Positions 32,447 to 40,738 of a stretch of 64,000 bases of DNA are shown here, piece after piece. The notes under the pieces are model-generated. The model was not told the DNA's origin and searched no databases. It saw only the letters and a program-made list of their open reading frames with translations. The DNA is from Phycisphaeraceae bacterium. GTDB taxonomy: Bacteria > Planctomycetota > Phycisphaerae > Phycisphaerales > Zrk34. The translations under genes and the position numbers were made by a program. The stretch spans positions 61,405-125,404 of the forward strand of contig JANQHD010000051.1 of NCBI GenBank assembly GCA_028282805.1, read 5' to 3'. Numbering within the stretch: position 1 is the first letter of the stretch; each line of letters begins with the position of its first letter.

Positions 32447-35400
32447 ATGAACGGATCACTCTATCGATCGTGCCTGGTTCTCGTTGTTATCGCTTCGCTG
32501 GGTTTGTTTTCCGCCGCGGCCCGCGCCCAGCAGCCCAACATCGTGTTCATCGTGGTCGACGACGCGGGCTTCGCGGACTTTGGGTTCATGGGGTCGACCG
32601 AGATCCCCACGCCGAACCTCGATGCGCTGGCGGGGCAGGGCGTGACGTTTACGCAGAGCCACACCGGCCAGGCGTGTTCGCCCTCGCGGGGCGCCTTCCT
32701 CACCGGTTCGTTCCACAACCGCTTCGGGTACGAAGCGAACCTCCAAAACACCGACGACCCCATCAACGAACACGTCGAAGGCCTGCCCAATTCCGCGGTG
32801 ACCATGTTCGAGCGCCTCAAGTCTCTCGGCTACTCCACCTCCGTCACCGGCAAGTGGCACGTCGGCGGAACCCGCGACATCGTCCAGGGCAACACCGTCG
32901 TCACGCCCGGCAACATCCCGATCCGTCAGGGTGTCGACCTGTTCGAAGGCTTCCAGGCCGGCGGCGGCCTGCAGCGCATGTACGAAAACCCCGATGGCAC
33001 TGCGAACATCACCAATTACTCCGCCGGCACCCACTGGACCGAACACTGGACCGACAACACCATCGGCTACATCGACGACCACTACCAGGACGCCAACCCC
33101 TTCTTCATCTACACGTCCTACAACGACCCCCACTCGCCCATCCAGGCCACACCCATCATCAACGACGGTCGCCTCGATCACCTCTCCGGCCAACGAAAAA
33201 CCTACGCTTCCGAAATCCTCTACATCGATGACAACGTCGGTCGCATCGTCGACAAGCTGAGCGATCCCAACGATGACGGCGACACCGTCGACTCGATCCT
33301 GGACGAAACCATGATCGTCTTCATCAACGACAACGGCGGCGCCACCCAGAACTCCGCGTCCAACGGCGACCTGCGCGGCTCGAAGGGCGACCCGTACGAC
33401 GGCGGCACCCGCGTGCCCATGTTCATCTCCGGCGCGGGCGTCGATCCCTCCGCCGTCGGCACCACCTTTGAAAAACTCGTCCATTCCGTCGACATCGTCC
33501 CCACCATGGTCGCCGCCGCCGGCGGGTCCATCGCTGCCGGTGAAATCGACGGCGTCAACCTCCTGCCCTTCATCAACGGCCAGGACACCTCCGACCCCCG
33601 CACCTACTACGCCCAGCGTCTCCAGGAAGAAAGCTACTACCGCACCACCGACTGGAAGCTGGTCAAGAACGGTTACGCGGGCGACTGGGAACTCTACGAC
33701 TTCTCCGACATCAACAACCAGAGCGAGGACCCGGCCGACGACGTCGCTGCGTCGAACCCGGCGCAGCTCGCCACCATGTTGCGCCTGATGACCGACTGGG
33801 AGGTCACGATCGACAAGCAGCGGTTTCCCTCGACCGACGAGGCCGTCAGCGAGTTCAACCTGTTCGACGATTTCACGTTCGTGCCGGGCTCGCCGAACTT
33901 CTCGGCGACTAATGGTTGGACCGGGCCGGGCGGCGCGGCGACCATGCGCGACCGCGACTCGCACAACGGCACGGTGTTTCACTTCGGCGTGACCAACTCT
34001 TCCAGCTACACCGCGAACAACGACCTGCGCCGGATGAATCAACTCGATTTCATCGCGCACGGCTTCGAGTTCGAGGGGGCGTTCTCTGGTTCGTCCAGCC
34101 AGTCCGCGACGATCGGCGGCCTGCCCGTGTTGCTCGCGAAGAACCTCGACGGAGAATTGCCCTACATCCACCTGAGCTCGATCTCTGGTGGTGGGCCGTT
34201 TGCGCCGGGCGATGAGGTAGATTTCGAGTTTGACCTTGCGATCGATACTCAACTCTACCACGACTTGAACATCACCGGTGACGGAACGCATGCCTACACC
34301 ATTTCGGGTGATATGACCGAGTACGATGCGGGCCGGACCATCACCAAGACCGGTTCGGCTGCCGTGCGGTTTACCGGGCAGGTCGAGGCGACCGGCGCCG
34401 GTTACCTTGCCCAGCACGGCACGTCGGTGTTCGAAGATGGCGCGACGCTCACCGGCGACCTGACCGTATCCAGCGGGGCAACCGTGCAACTCGACGGCGC
34501 CATCGACGGCAACGTCGACAACGCGGGCACGTTCGTGGTCGCCGACGCTGTTGTTGGTAGTTCTTCGGTCACGGTTGATCTGATACCCACCCTGGGCGAC
34601 GGCGACGTCGACTCACGCAACACCGACATCAAGGGCGACCAGGACTCGCAGGTGCTCGTCGGTTCCGTGTCCAACGCCACCGGCGCGCAGGTCGAACGCG
34701 TCCAGCGGGCGATGTTCTCGTTCGACCTGACCCCGATCCCCGACGCGGCCAACGTCACCAGCGCGACGCTCACGCTGGAGTTCGATGGCAACGATGCCAG
34801 TTCCAACAACAACATCTCTGGCGACCTCGAGCTTTACGAGCTGACCGAGGACCCCGTGTTCAGCGAGACCGGCTCGGAGAACGTCGACTGGAACCAGCGG
34901 GACGAGGCCGGCAGCCTCGACTGGACCACGCCCGGCGGCACGCTCGGTGCGCTGCTGGCGAACGTGCTGAACGCCAACCTGCCCAACCCGACCACGACCG
35001 TGCAGGGCGACGACCTCACGCTCGCCTCGCTCGCGGCGTTCGTGACCGCCGTGAACAACAACCTCTCGGATAACACCTTGTCGTTCGTGCTTCGGTTGCC
35101 CGGCGAAGAAGCCGACGCCGCGGTGATGACCGGCGACCGTGACCTGTACCGTTTCGGTTCCAACGAATCGACCGGCTCGAGCCCGGCGTTGTTGTCGATC
35201 ACGTTCGACTTGATGACCGATACCGTCGCGCACGTCACCGGTGACTACACGCAGCAGGCGACCGGGGCGATTCAGTTCGACTTGCGCTCGACGACGGACT
35301 TCGACCAGCTCGACGTCGCGGGCAGCGCTTCGCTCGACGGCGCGCTCGATGTGGCCAGCGCAAGTTTTACACCGGCGCTCGGTGATGAGTTTGCGATTCT

Positions 35401-35782
35401 GAGCGCGGCCAGCCTGGCCGGTCACTTCGACAACTCGGCCGTGACCGGTACGGCGCTCGGTGCCGACACCTCACTGGCGGTGCTGTACGACGCGACACAG
35501 GTGCGGCTGCTGGCGACCTACAACGGCGATGCGAACGGCGACGGTACGGTGAGCCTGTTCGACCTGAACGCGCTGGGCGCGAACTTCGGCGCGACCAATG
35601 CGACCTGGCAGTTGGGCGACTTCAACTACGACGGTGTGGTGAGCCTGCTCGACCTGAACGCTTTGGGCGCGAACTTCGGCAGCGTCGGGCCTTCGACGCC
35701 GGCCGCGAACCCGGCCGTGCCCGAGCCCGCCTCGTTGGTGCTTCTGGGTCTCGGCGGCCTGGCGGTGCTGCGGCGTCGCTGA
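32447..35782 (+). CDS. Secreted multidomain sulfatase with dockerin-like and PEP-CTERM ends
   Basis: Removes sulfate esters from an extracellular polysaccharide. Order in 1111 residues: signal peptide (1-27); family S1 sulfatase domain (about 29-460) with metal-binding Asp38-Asp39 and the CSPSR signature whose Cys77 is converted to formylglycine; a beta domain (about 465-620); a beta-repeat (about 640-710); a DNRLRE-like domain (about 715-925) related to the protein encoded just upstream; a second beta-repeat (about 930-1020); two dockerin-like calcium loops (GDANGDGTVSLFDLNALG, GDFNYDGVVSLLDLNALG); and a PEP-CTERM signal VPEPASLVLLGLGG with end RRR. AAAGG precedes the ATG. The last 190 residues closely match the end of the GH16 enzyme. 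A formylglycine-generating enzyme must be encoded elsewhere. Confidence 0.93.
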   Translation: MNGSLYRSCLVLVVIASLGLFSAAARAQQPNIVFIVVDDAGFADFGFMGSTEIPTPNLDALAGQGVTFTQSHTGQACSPSRGAFLTGSFHNRFGYEANLQNTDDPINEHVEGLPNSAVTMFERLKSLGYSTSVTGKWHVGGTRDIVQGNTVVTPGNIPIRQGVDLFEGFQAGGGLQRMYENPDGTANITNYSAGTHWTEHWTDNTIGYIDDHYQDANPFFIYTSYNDPHSPIQATPIINDGRLDHLSGQRKTYASEILYIDDNVGRIVDKLSDPNDDGDTVDSILDETMIVFINDNGGATQNSASNGDLRGSKGDPYDGGTRVPMFISGAGVDPSAVGTTFEKLVHSVDIVPTMVAAAGGSIAAGEIDGVNLLPFINGQDTSDPRTYYAQRLQEESYYRTTDWKLVKNGYAGDWELYDFSDINNQSEDPADDVAASNPAQLATMLRLMTDWEVTIDKQRFPSTDEAVSEFNLFDDFTFVPGSPNFSATNGWTGPGGAATMRDRDSHNGTVFHFGVTNSSSYTANNDLRRMNQLDFIAHGFEFEGAFSGSSSQSATIGGLPVLLAKNLDGELPYIHLSSISGGGPFAPGDEVDFEFDLAIDTQLYHDLNITGDGTHAYTISGDMTEYDAGRTITKTGSAAVRFTGQVEATGAGYLAQHGTSVFEDGATLTGDLTVSSGATVQLDGAIDGNVDNAGTFVVADAVVGSSSVTVDLIPTLGDGDVDSRNTDIKGDQDSQVLVGSVSNATGAQVERVQRAMFSFDLTPIPDAANVTSATLTLEFDGNDASSNNNISGDLELYELTEDPVFSETGSENVDWNQRDEAGSLDWTTPGGTLGALLANVLNANLPNPTTTVQGDDLTLASLAAFVTAVNNNLSDNTLSFVLRLPGEEADAAVMTGDRDLYRFGSNESTGSSPALLSITFDLMTDTVAHVTGDYTQQATGAIQFDLRSTTDFDQLDVAGSASLDGALDVASASFTPALGDEFAILSAASLAGHFDNSAVTGTALGADTSLAVLYDATQVRLLATYNGDANGDGTVSLFDLNALGANFGATNATWQLGDFNYDGVVSLLDLNALGANFGSVGPSTPAANPAVPEPASLVLLGLGGLAVLRRR

Positions 35783-35808
35783 CCTGAACCGGTTCGCATA
35801 CGACCGCA

Positions 35809-35837
35809 ACCCCGTTGTGCACAGCGGGGTTTTTATT
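35809..35837 (+). terminator. Terminator of the sulfatase gene
   Basis: The stem ACCCCG/CGGGGT, extended by an inner TGTGCACA palindrome, is followed by TTTTTATT on the plus strand. The T-tract contains the TAA stop codon of the convergent dinB gene (35833-35835), so the two gene ends interlock. Confidence 0.85.
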
Positions 35838-37020
35838 GCGTTTCGTCGCGCTTGGGTGGGCGCAGGGTGCCGCCGCGCGTCACGGCGCGCTTGCCGAAGC
35901 GGTCGGTAATGGCGTCGACCGCGGCGTCGACCTGCGCGTTGCGTTGCTTGGTCGCGCCGTCGTAGAGCCCCAACTGCCCCTCGCCATGGTCGAGCGCGCC
36001 GGCCGACATGCCGATCAGCCGCACGGGCCGGTACGACTTGCTCGCCCACTGGTCGAACAGCGCCTTGGCCGCGTGCCACAGGTCGGCGGTGGCGTTGGTC
36101 AGTTGGTCGAGCGTGGCGGACCGGCTGATCGTCTGAAAGTTGCCGAAGCGGATCTTCAGGGTCACGCGCCCCGCGCGCAGGCCGCGCCTTCTCAAACGCC
36201 AACCGACCTGTTCGACGTGGTCGAGCAGCACGCGGCGCACCGCGTCGGGTTGGCGCAGGTCCTCGCCGAAGGTTTGCTCGTGGCCGATGCTCTTGGCCCG
36301 GTGGTCGGGCACAACGTGGCGCTGGTCGACGCCGCGCGCCAGGCGCTGGTAGTGCGACGCCTCGTTGCCGAAGAAGTTGCGCATCCATTGGTCGTCCATG
36401 CGGGCCAGGTCGCCGATGGTCTTGATGCCGCGCTCGAGCATCTTCTGCTCGCCCACCCGGCCGATGCCCCACATGCGCCCGATCGGCAGGGCCGCGAGCC
36501 ACGCTTCGGCCGCGTCGGCGGTCACGACGGTCAACCCGTCGGGCTTGTGGTGGTCGCTGGCGAGCTTGGCGAGGAACTTGTTGGGTGCTACGCCCACCGA
36601 CGCGGTCAGTTGCAGGCGCTGCTGGATGGTTCGACGCAACCGCTGGGCGCAGGCGGCCGGCTCGCCGAGCAACCGCTCGGTGCCCGTCATGTCCATGAAC
36701 GCCTCGTCGACGCTGAGCGGTTCGACGACCGGGCTGAACTCGCCGAGCGCCTCGAACAACGCGCCGCTTGTTTCGCGGATGCGTTGACCCGGCACGCCGA
36801 CGACGATCGCCTGCGGGCACAGGCGTTTGGCCTGCGACATGGGCATCGCCGACCGGCAGCCGAACGGCCTCGCCTCGTAGCTCGCCGCCGTGACCACGCC
36901 GCGCGGCCCGTCGTGACCGACCAGCACCGGCTTGCCGCGCAACGACGGGTCGTCGAGCTGCGCGATCGACGCGAAGAACGCGTCCATGTCCACGTGGAAG
37001 ATGACGCGGGGCTCGGACAT
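35833..37020 (-). CDS. dinB: DNA polymerase IV (Y family)
   Basis: Error-prone DNA polymerase for lesion bypass. The 395 residues include the catalytic acidic groups FHVDMDAFFASI (near 8-19) and SVDEAFMDMTG (near 103), the finger segment with YEARPFGCRSAMP, and the helix-hairpin-helix thumb MWGIGRVGEQKM. The C-terminal little-finger domain is present, and the last residues do not show an obvious beta-clamp peptide. ATG 37020 is preferred to the GTG at 37035. It is divergent from the methyltransferase gene, with 62 bp between starts. Confidence 0.96.
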   Translation of the reverse strand: MSEPRVIFHVDMDAFFASIAQLDDPSLRGKPVLVGHDGPRGVVTAASYEARPFGCRSAMPMSQAKRLCPQAIVVGVPGQRIRETSGALFEALGEFSPVVEPLSVDEAFMDMTGTERLLGEPAACAQRLRRTIQQRLQLTASVGVAPNKFLAKLASDHHKPDGLTVVTADAAEAWLAALPIGRMWGIGRVGEQKMLERGIKTIGDLARMDDQWMRNFFGNEASHYQRLARGVDQRHVVPDHRAKSIGHEQTFGEDLRQPDAVRRVLLDHVEQVGWRLRRRGLRAGRVTLKIRFGNFQTISRSATLDQLTNATADLWHAAKALFDQWASKSYRPVRLIGMSAGALDHGEGQLGLYDGATKQRNAQVDAAVDAITDRFGKRAVTRGGTLRPPKRDETQ

Positions 37021-37082
37021 GCGTGTATTGTACACCGCGTCGCAGCGGGTAGACTGAGTCGCCCCGCCCGAAGGAACCGACG

Positions 37083-37922
37083 ATGAACCTGAACGATGTG
37101 ATCGAACGCCCCCCGCTCAAGCCGTGGCAGGGGCGCAACAAGATCCCGTGGGACGACCCGGCGTTCAGCGAACGCATGCTCCGCGAACACCTGGATCAGT
37201 CGCACGACTTGGCGTCGCGGCGTGCCGAGCGCATCGATGCGCTCGTCGCTTACCTGCACGAGCGGTTGCTCGGCGGCCGGCCGAGCCGCGTGCTCGATCT
37301 CTGCTGCGGCCCGGGCTTGTACACCACACGCTTGGCAAGACTCGGGCACACCTGCGTCGGTGTCGACTTCGCGCCGGCGTCGATCCGTTATGCCAACGAA
37401 CAGGCCGCGCTAGCGGGGCTCGATTGCGCACACCACCTCGGCGACGTCCGGCAGGCGGCGCCCGGCGACGGCTTTGACGCCGTGTTGATGATCTACGGCG
37501 AGTTCGACGTCTTCACGCGCGACGACGCTAAGCGCATCCTCCAACAGGCCCACGCCGCGCTGAAGCCCGGCGGCAGGCTGGCGATCGAAGCCCACCGCTA
37601 CGACACGGTCCAACGCATCGGCGAAGCGCGCCCGGCGTGGTCGGCCCATGAGTGCGGCCTCTTCGCCGACCGCCCGCACCTCGTGCTGCACGAGGCGGCG
37701 TGGGACGAAGCCGCGCAGGCCGCCGCCGAACGCTGGTACGTCATCGACAGCGCGTCGGCCGAGGTGCACACGCTCGATTCCACCACGCAGGCGTACACCC
37801 CCGAGCAGTATCGCGCCATGTTCACCGAGGCCGGCTTCGTTGACTACCGCCAACCCAACGGGTTGGCCGCCGATGCGGACGAACATTTCGCGCTGCTGAT
37901 CGCGACGCGCCCCGGCGATTAG
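37083..37922 (+). CDS. Class I SAM-dependent methyltransferase
   Basis: Cytoplasmic protein of 279 residues with a complete Rossmann-type methyltransferase core. Motif I is VLDLCCGPGLYTTRLA (near 71-86), motif II VGVDFAPASIRYA (near 98), motif III GDGFDAVLMIYGEFDVF (near 127) and post-motif AALKPGGRLAIEAH. AAGGA lies 6 bp before the ATG. The substrate cannot be told; the C-terminal half (TQAYTPEQYRAMFTEAGFVDY) is typical of small-molecule methyltransferases. It is divergent from dinB and may be read through to the YifB gene 53 bp later. Confidence 0.9.
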   Translation: MNLNDVIERPPLKPWQGRNKIPWDDPAFSERMLREHLDQSHDLASRRAERIDALVAYLHERLLGGRPSRVLDLCCGPGLYTTRLARLGHTCVGVDFAPASIRYANEQAALAGLDCAHHLGDVRQAAPGDGFDAVLMIYGEFDVFTRDDAKRILQQAHAALKPGGRLAIEAHRYDTVQRIGEARPAWSAHECGLFADRPHLVLHEAAWDEAAQAAAERWYVIDSASAEVHTLDSTTQAYTPEQYRAMFTEAGFVDYRQPNGLAADADEHFALLIATRPGD

Positions 37923-37975
37923 CGGAAAGCCGCCCGGCCGTGCTCGCCGAGTAAGTTTGCGGTAAACTGCACCCC

Positions 37976-39490
37976 ATGCTCAGCCAGGTGCACAGTTACG
38001 TGCTCCACGGCATCGAGGCGATCGGCTGTGAGATCGAGGTCGATGTCGCGGATCGGGGGCTGGCCAAGACGACGATCGTCGGCCTTCCGGACGCCTCCGT
38101 TAAAGAATCCATCGAGCGCGTGCGCTCGGCGATCATCAACACCGGCTACGCGTTCCCCATGACGCGCCTGTTGATCAACCTCGCCCCCGCCGAGCACAAG
38201 AAGGAAGGCCCCGTCTACGACCTGCCTATCGCCGTGGGCCTGATGCTCGCCAATCAGTCGATCCAGTCGCAGAAGCACAAACGCCTCATGTTCGCCGGCG
38301 AGCTGGCGCTCGACGGCCGGCTGCGCCCGATCAAGGGCGCGATCAGCATGGCGATCCTCGCGACGAAGATGAAGCTCGACGGCATCGTGCTGCCCATGGC
38401 CAACGCGCCCGAGGCCGCGGCCGCGGCGGGCATCGAGGTCTACCCCGCCGACTCGCTCGCCACCGTGGTCAGCTTCCTCAACGAACAGCACGAGATCGAG
38501 CCGCAACCCGCGCTCGACGCCGAGCGATGCCTCACCGATGCCGCGCCCACCGTCGACTTTTCCGACGTGCGCGGGCAGGAAACGGTCAAACGCGCCCTGA
38601 CCATCGCCGCCGCCGGCGGGCACAACGTGCTCATGTTAGGCCCGGCCGGCACCGGCAAGACCATGATGGCCCGCGCGCTGCCCGGCGTGTTGCCGCCGCT
38701 GTCGCGCGACGAGGCGTTGCAGACCACCAGCATCTACTCCGCCGCCGGCCAGATGAACGGCAACCGGGCGCTGCTCACCTGCCGCCCCTTCCGCGCCCCG
38801 CACCACACCGCCAGCGCCGCGGCGCTGATCGGCGGCGGCACCATCCCCAAACCCGGCGAGGTCTCGCTCGCCCACCACGGCGTGCTCTTTCTGGACGAGC
38901 TGCCCGAGTTCACGCGCGCGGTGCTCGAAACGCTGCGCCAGCCGCTCGAAGACGGCGTGGTCACCATCGCTCGGGCGCACTCGTCGATCCGTTTCCCCGC
39001 TAACTTCATGCTCGTCGCCGCGATGAACCCGACGCCCGGCGGTGACTTCGCCACCGACGAGGCCTCGCACCGCGAGATGGACAGGTACCTGTCGCGCATC
39101 AGCGGGCCGTTGGTCGACCGGATCGATATTCACGTCGAGGTGCCGCGCGTGCCGTACAAGCAATTGGCTTCGGAGCCGACCGGCACGTCCACCGCACAGA
39201 TGCGCGAGCAGGTCGTCGCGGCGCGCGAGTTTTCGACCGACCGCAACGGCGGCGCGCTAAACACGAACGCCAACCTGTCCGGCCGCCGGCTGGATAAGCT
39301 CGCCGCGCTCGACGAACAGGGCCAGGAACTCATGCGCCAATCGATGAACGAGTTGGGGCTCAGCGCCCGCGCCTACGACAAGGTCCGCCGCGTCGCCCGC
39401 ACCATCGCCGACCTCGAGGCCAGCGAGGCGGTGAAGTCTCACCACGTCGCCGAGGCGATCCAGTACCGCCTGCTGGATCGGAAGATGTGA
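37976..39490 (+). CDS. YifB/ComM family Mg-chelatase-like AAA+ protein
   Basis: A 504-residue helicase-like AAA+ protein. ComM of this family promotes branch migration during natural transformation. The N-terminal domain has the LonC-like fold (IEVDVADRGLAKTTIVGLPD near 20-40, then NLAPAEHKKEGPVYDLPIA). The ATPase has Walker A GPAGTGKTMMARALPGVLP (near 222), Walker B GVLFLDELPEF (near 302) and the Mg-chelatase HHTAS and NPTPGGDF elements. The C-terminal lid (LSARAYDKVRRVARTIADLE) is present. It starts at an ATG without a clear Shine-Dalgarno sequence. Confidence 0.95.
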   Translation: MLSQVHSYVLHGIEAIGCEIEVDVADRGLAKTTIVGLPDASVKESIERVRSAIINTGYAFPMTRLLINLAPAEHKKEGPVYDLPIAVGLMLANQSIQSQKHKRLMFAGELALDGRLRPIKGAISMAILATKMKLDGIVLPMANAPEAAAAAGIEVYPADSLATVVSFLNEQHEIEPQPALDAERCLTDAAPTVDFSDVRGQETVKRALTIAAAGGHNVLMLGPAGTGKTMMARALPGVLPPLSRDEALQTTSIYSAAGQMNGNRALLTCRPFRAPHHTASAAALIGGGTIPKPGEVSLAHHGVLFLDELPEFTRAVLETLRQPLEDGVVTIARAHSSIRFPANFMLVAAMNPTPGGDFATDEASHREMDRYLSRISGPLVDRIDIHVEVPRVPYKQLASEPTGTSTAQMREQVVAAREFSTDRNGGALNTNANLSGRRLDKLAALDEQGQELMRQSMNELGLSARAYDKVRRVARTIADLEASEAVKSHHVAEAIQYRLLDRKM

Positions 39491-39640
39491 TCGGGGCCGC
39501 CTGCCAGGGCCGAAACCACGTCAGAACGTGCGGTGACAAGATTAATATTGCTTAACCGCGCCCCGATGATTTAAACTCGTTTGCATCGGGAACCGTTTCG
39601 CGACGGAATCACAATCCGCGACTTGTTGGGGAGATGGTGG

Positions 39641-40636
39641 ATGTTCATCAAGCATACATGTTTGCGCGTTAGTCTCGGCGTGTTGGTGTCGTTCGGTATC
39701 GCGACGAGCGCCGACGGGGCGCTCAGCCATTTTGTGACCACCGCGCCCGGTGGGTTCGCACAGGCCGGGGCGAGCGACATCGACAGCACCAACGGCGGCG
39801 GCATCATCCCGGGTGCCGACCTGCAGGTCATGTTCGGTGCGGCCGGGGCTGATTTTGACGAACAAGCGTTCGCCGGCACCGGGTCGGCCACGGCGTCGGC
39901 GACGTTTAACAGCGGCTCGATCGTCAACAGCGCCTCGGCGTTCGCACAGCTGAAGCGGGTCAAGCTGCAGGCCGCCAACACCAACGGCACGCTGAGCGGT
40001 TCGTTTCCCGGCGGCCGGGCGCACGGGGGGTACCGCGAGACGCTGACCGTCGTGCCCAACAACAACCCGTCGCTCATCGGCCAGCCCGGGTTTTACGTGT
40101 TCGACGTGCACGTCACCGGCACGCTGATGGCCACGGGCGCCAACGGGCGGGCGACCGTGTCCACCGCCGTGTACAAGGACGGGGCGCCCGACCTGGGGCA
40201 GAACCTGTTCTGGGACCCGGGCAACTCCGACCCGATCGCCACCGACCGCCAGCGCGCGTTCTGGGGCGTGTCGACCTTCGCGCCCGGCGAGGTGGCGACC
40301 AAGCCGGTCAACGACACGATCACCATGTCGGTGCCGATCGTGTTCGGCACGCCGTTCGACCTGGCGTTCTACGTGTACGGCACGGCGAGCACGCGCAGCC
40401 AAGCCAGCGCCGCCGGCGGTTCGACGGCCGACATGATGTTTCAGAACTCGTTCGACTACGGCGGGATCGTCGGCGTCTACGCCGGGGCGAACCCCGACCC
40501 GATCAACGACCTGCTCGCCGAGTCGGCATACACCGTCGATTCCGCCAGCGGTGTCGACTGGACCGTGCCGATCCCCGAACCCACCTCGCTCGCGCTGCTC
40601 GGCCTTGGGGCTTTGGCGATCGCCCGCCGCCGATAA
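39641..40636 (+). CDS. PEP-CTERM sorted secreted protein
   Basis: A 331-residue protein starting at the ATG at 39641, with GGGGAG 7 bp upstream. The signal peptide (MFIKHTCLRVSLGVLVSFGI, cut after ADGA) is followed by an Ala/Gly/Ser/Thr-rich beta domain with no catalytic motif, e.g. PGFYVFDVHVTGTLMATGA and TITMSVPIVFGTPFDLAFYV. The end is a PEP-CTERM signal: IPEPTSLALLGLGALAIARRR. It is likely a surface or matrix protein. AT-rich bases and AATATTG lie upstream near 39541; no terminator was identified after it. Confidence 0.85.
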   Translation: MFIKHTCLRVSLGVLVSFGIATSADGALSHFVTTAPGGFAQAGASDIDSTNGGGIIPGADLQVMFGAAGADFDEQAFAGTGSATASATFNSGSIVNSASAFAQLKRVKLQAANTNGTLSGSFPGGRAHGGYRETLTVVPNNNPSLIGQPGFYVFDVHVTGTLMATGANGRATVSTAVYKDGAPDLGQNLFWDPGNSDPIATDRQRAFWGVSTFAPGEVATKPVNDTITMSVPIVFGTPFDLAFYVYGTASTRSQASAAGGSTADMMFQNSFDYGGIVGVYAGANPDPINDLLAESAYTVDSASGVDWTVPIPEPTSLALLGLGALAIARRR

Positions 40637-40670
40637 ACCCCCGCGGCCACCCCGGCGGTGTTTGCGGGTC

Positions 40671-40698
40671 TTGACACCTCAAGAACTCATGATACTAT
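40671..40698 (+). promoter_or_regulatory. Consensus sigma-70 promoter of the CoA-disulfide reductase/rhodanese operon
   Basis: TTGACA (40671-40676), a 16-bp spacer and TACTAT (40693-40698) lie 41 bp before the ATG. The -35 box is a perfect consensus and the surrounding sequence is locally AT-rich, which is rare in this window. AT-rich partial dyads overlapping the -10 region (ATACTATAAGTTTAT) would suit an ArsR-type sulfur or redox repressor, but no such gene is adjacent. Confidence 0.75.
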
Positions 40699-40738
40699 AA
40701 GTTTATGCTCCGCGACCGCGGGGCGTGGAGCGATACAC

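Noticed and set aside
32456..34489. A 677-codon open frame opposite the sulfatase gene
   Set aside because: It is antisense to a sulfatase with intact catalytic motifs; the translated sequence is Val/Gly/Asp-rich without structure.
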